NCBI RefSeq assembly: GCF_030812335.1 | Contig: NZ_JAUSSN010000001.1 | Span: 434,001 to 498,000 of the forward strand | DNA from: Pseudarthrobacter oxydans | Lineage (GTDB): Bacteria > Actinomycetota > Actinomycetes > Actinomycetales > Micrococcaceae | Length of the DNA stretch: 64,000 nt | Reading direction: 5' to 3' | Shown here: positions 62,102-64,000 of the stretch, one piece after another | How positions within the stretch are numbered: position 1 is the stretch's first letter | Layout of the letters: the number at the start of each line of letters is the position of its first letter | Made by a program: the position numbers and the translations under genes | Notes under the pieces: generated by a model | What the model was told of the DNA's origin: nothing | Databases searched by the model: none | The model's input: the letters and a program-made list of their open reading frames with translations, nothing else

Positions 62102-62140
62102 AAAGGCCCCGTCTTCCCGAAAAGGAAGGCGGGGCCTTTT
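62102..62140 (+). terminator. clpC rho-independent terminator
   Basis: AAAGGCCCCGTCTTCC (62102-62117) pairs with GGAAGGCGGGGCCTTTT (62124-62140), a long hairpin with a T-run, starting 11 bp after the clpC stop. Confidence 0.9.
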
Positions 62141-62146
62141 GTTGTG

Positions 62147-62204
62147 CCATCTGACGCATATGGTCGTTATGGGGGCCGCTTTGGCGGCCATTTGCGTCAG
62201 ATGG
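62147..62204. repeat. Intergenic hairpin, 17-bp arms with one mismatch
   Basis: CCATCTGACGCATATGG (62147-62163) pairs with CCATTTGCGTCAGATGG (62188-62204), and GGCCGC/GCGGCC forms an inner stem. It lies directly after the clpC terminator and has no T-run. Confidence 0.85.
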
Positions 62205-62351
62205 GTGCGGGTGTGGCGCCGCCTCGTGCCGGTGCCGCAGCGCCCACGCGGTGAGAGCACCCAACGGGGCCACCCCGACGGGTCTGAAAGCAGTGTTTCA
62301 CTGTGGGTGAAATTGGTGTGATCCAGCGCACAGGGGGTGTTGAATCGGTGC

Positions 62352-64000
62352 ATGGCTTCCCCCGATGCAGAGACCCTGGGCGAAAAACCCGAGACCCCCT
62401 TCCACGACCTGGACCATTACCTCGCGATTCCGCGGGTGGCGGGCCTGGCGTTGAGCCCGGACGGCAGCCGTCTGGTCACCACCGTGGCCACGCTGAACGC
62501 CAAGGGCACCGAATACGGCACTGCCCTGTGGGAACTGGATCCGGCCGGGCAGAAGCGGGCCCGCCGCATCACCCGCAGCGCCAAGGGCGAGGCCGGCGCC
62601 GTGTTCGCCGCCAGCGGCGAGCTGTACTTCACCTCCGCGCGCCCGGACCCGGAAACCCCCGACGCGGACCCGGTCAAAGCCCTGTGGGTGCTGCCCGCGG
62701 ACGGCGGCGAGGCCCGCGTTGTGCTCACCCGGGCCGGTGGAGTCAGTGCGCTCCTGGCCGCGAAGGACACCGGCGCACTTTTCGTCAGCGCCGCCGTGCT
62801 GGCGGGGTCCACGGATGAGGACGACGACGAGGAGCGCCGCACGGCGCGCAAGGACAACAAGGTCGCCGCCATCCTGCACAGCGGCTACCCGGTGCGCTAC
62901 TGGGACGCCGATCTGGGGCCCGCCCAGCCGAGGCTTTTCGCCGTCGAACCCGGCGAGGAACGGGAGCCGGGCAGGCCCACAACTGTTGACGCCGCTCCGC
63001 CGCTGCAGCTCCGGAACCTGACGCCCGACGCCGGTGCCGGCCTTCGCGATGCCGAGTCAGTCGTCAGCCCGGACGGCAAGACCATTTACAGCAGCTTCGC
63101 CAAGCCGCTCGCGCGCGCGAATTCACGGTCCGTCCTCGTCGCGATCGACGTCGCCAGCGGCACCCGGATCGTCCTGCTGGACACCGAGGGGATGAGCTAC
63201 TTCCCCGGGCCGGTGAGCCCCGACAGCCGCACCCTGGTGGTGCTCAGCGAGAGCGACACCACGCCCGAGTCGGCCCCGCAGGTCAGGCTGCACCTGCTCG
63301 ACGTCTCCGGCCCGGTGTCCGCAGCGGCTTCGGCCGCCGCGCTGGTGCCGCTGGCGCACGGCTGGGACCGCTGGCCGCGCCCGGCCGCCTGGCTTCCGGA
63401 CGGATCGGCCCTGCTCGTCACCGCCGATGAGGACGGCGCCTCGCCGGTCTTCCGGATCAGCGTGAGCGGGGACGACGACGCGGGCCAGGTCACCCGCCTG
63501 ACCGCCGACACCGCCGCCTACACCGACGTCGTGGTCGCCCCGGACGGCCGGACCGCCTATGCGCTGCGCAGCTCCTACGAATTTCCGCCGGAAGCGGTGC
63601 GCATCGACCTCGCCGGCGGCGACACCGTCCGGCTCCCTGCCCCCGCTGAGCGCCCGCACTACCAGGGCTCGCTGGAACGGGTGGAAACGACGGCGGCCGA
63701 CGGCGCCCGCGTTCCGGCATACCTGGCGCTTCCGGACGGCGCCTCGGCCGGCCGCCCGGCCCCCCTGCTGCTCTGGATCCATGGCGGCCCGCTCGGTTCC
63801 TGGAACGCCTGGACGTGGCGCTGGAACCCCTGGCTGCTCGTGGCGCAGGGCTACGCCGTGCTGCTGCCGGACCCGGCGCTCTCCACCGGCTACGGCCAGC
63901 ACCACATCCAGCGCGGCTGGGGCGCGTGGGGCAAGGCCCCGTTCACCGACCTGATGGCCATCACCGACGCCGTCGTGCAGCGGCCGGACATCGACGAGAC
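62352..64000 (+). CDS. S9 family peptidase (acylaminoacyl/prolyl oligopeptidase-like), C-terminus outside window
   Basis: The first 549 codons are present, and the gene runs off the right edge. The N-terminal part (about 15-400) is a beta-propeller with WD40-like strands (e.g. GLALSPDGSRLV, VVSPDGKTIY, VSPDSRTLVVL). The catalytic alpha/beta-hydrolase domain begins around residue 430 with LLLWIHGGPLGSWNAW (oxyanion/HGG motif) and GYAVLLPDPALSTGYGQ, but the Ser elbow (GxSxGG) lies beyond the window. No signal peptide is seen, so it is cytoplasmic. ATG 62352 is the likely start, without a strong ribosome site. Confidence 0.9.
   Translation, partial: MASPDAETLGEKPETPFHDLDHYLAIPRVAGLALSPDGSRLVTTVATLNAKGTEYGTALWELDPAGQKRARRITRSAKGEAGAVFAASGELYFTSARPDPETPDADPVKALWVLPADGGEARVVLTRAGGVSALLAAKDTGALFVSAAVLAGSTDEDDDEERRTARKDNKVAAILHSGYPVRYWDADLGPAQPRLFAVEPGEEREPGRPTTVDAAPPLQLRNLTPDAGAGLRDAESVVSPDGKTIYSSFAKPLARANSRSVLVAIDVASGTRIVLLDTEGMSYFPGPVSPDSRTLVVLSESDTTPESAPQVRLHLLDVSGPVSAAASAAALVPLAHGWDRWPRPAAWLPDGSALLVTADEDGASPVFRISVSGDDDAGQVTRLTADTAAYTDVVVAPDGRTAYALRSSYEFPPEAVRIDLAGGDTVRLPAPAERPHYQGSLERVETTAADGARVPAYLALPDGASAGRPAPLLLWIHGGPLGSWNAWTWRWNPWLLVAQGYAVLLPDPALSTGYGQHHIQRGWGAWGKAPFTDLMAITDAVVQRPDIDE

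Noticed and set aside
59074..62103. Very long reading frame on the minus strand opposite clpC (also opposite ftsH/folE and trkH)
   Set aside because: High third-position GC keeps antisense frames open. They show no domains, while the opposite strand encodes clear known proteins.

Overview
The window is high-GC actinobacterial chromosome, most likely Arthrobacter/Pseudarthrobacter (Micrococcaceae). The evidence is the very high third-position GC, an Lsr2-family nucleoid protein, an actinobacterial gene order (dacB, DUF2342 protease, tilS, hpt, ftsH, folE-P-B-K, DUF3180, bPH2 proteins, DUF2520, panC, and later lysS, lsr2, clpC), and many genes that appear to be transcribed without a leader. No rRNA, tRNA, CRISPR array, intact insertion sequence or prophage gene was found. 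Genus is an inference; no 16S rRNA is present.

1-13.4 kb: a left-truncated (p)ppGpp synthetase, a lipoprotein esterase, a TrkH/TrkA potassium uptake pair, nhaA behind a structured leader, a persulfide dioxygenase-like MBL-rhodanese behind a CsoR/CstR-like operator, then mostly single metabolic genes (PfkB kinase, PEBP protein, Cof-type phosphatase, GDPD, NAD(P)HX dehydratase, histidine phosphatase, glycerate kinase).

13.4-16.5 kb: an envelope/stress-like patch with DUF6766 and DUF6328 membrane proteins, divergent from an SDR and an acidic disordered protein. 16.5-24.4 kb: uracil permease/RutE divergent pair, diguanylate cyclase, phosphoglucomutase, DUF4190 protein, a remnant of a phosphotransferase gene and a POT peptide transporter. 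24.5-33.4 kb: Zn-alcohol dehydrogenase, amidase, rhodanese, prephenate dehydratase, DAG kinase-like protein, seryl-tRNA synthetase, HAD phosphatase and a SatD-like regulator. 33.5-38.8 kb: phosphoketolase, DUF429 protein, carboxylesterase, pyrophosphatase.

38.9-52.7 kb is the conserved housekeeping block: cell-wall carboxypeptidase, tRNA-Ile lysidinylation, purine salvage, FtsH protease, the complete late folate operon, bPH2 membrane proteins and pantothenate synthesis. 52.8-56.9 kb looks like an insertion into it: an efflux pump, then thymidine kinase between two paralogous alpha/beta hydrolases. 57-64 kb returns to lysS, lsr2, clpC and a right-truncated S9 peptidase.

The most interesting material is non-coding. 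At least five large hairpin-forming inverted repeats sit 14-56 bp after stop codons, two of them copies of one repeat. The nhaA leader can pair with its own Shine-Dalgarno region. A 79-bp repeat is duplicated upstream of the amidase, and its palindrome recurs before the alcohol dehydrogenase. A -10 hexamer lies 6-8 nt before the start codon of at least nine genes. All of this was read by eye; no database search or folding program was run.
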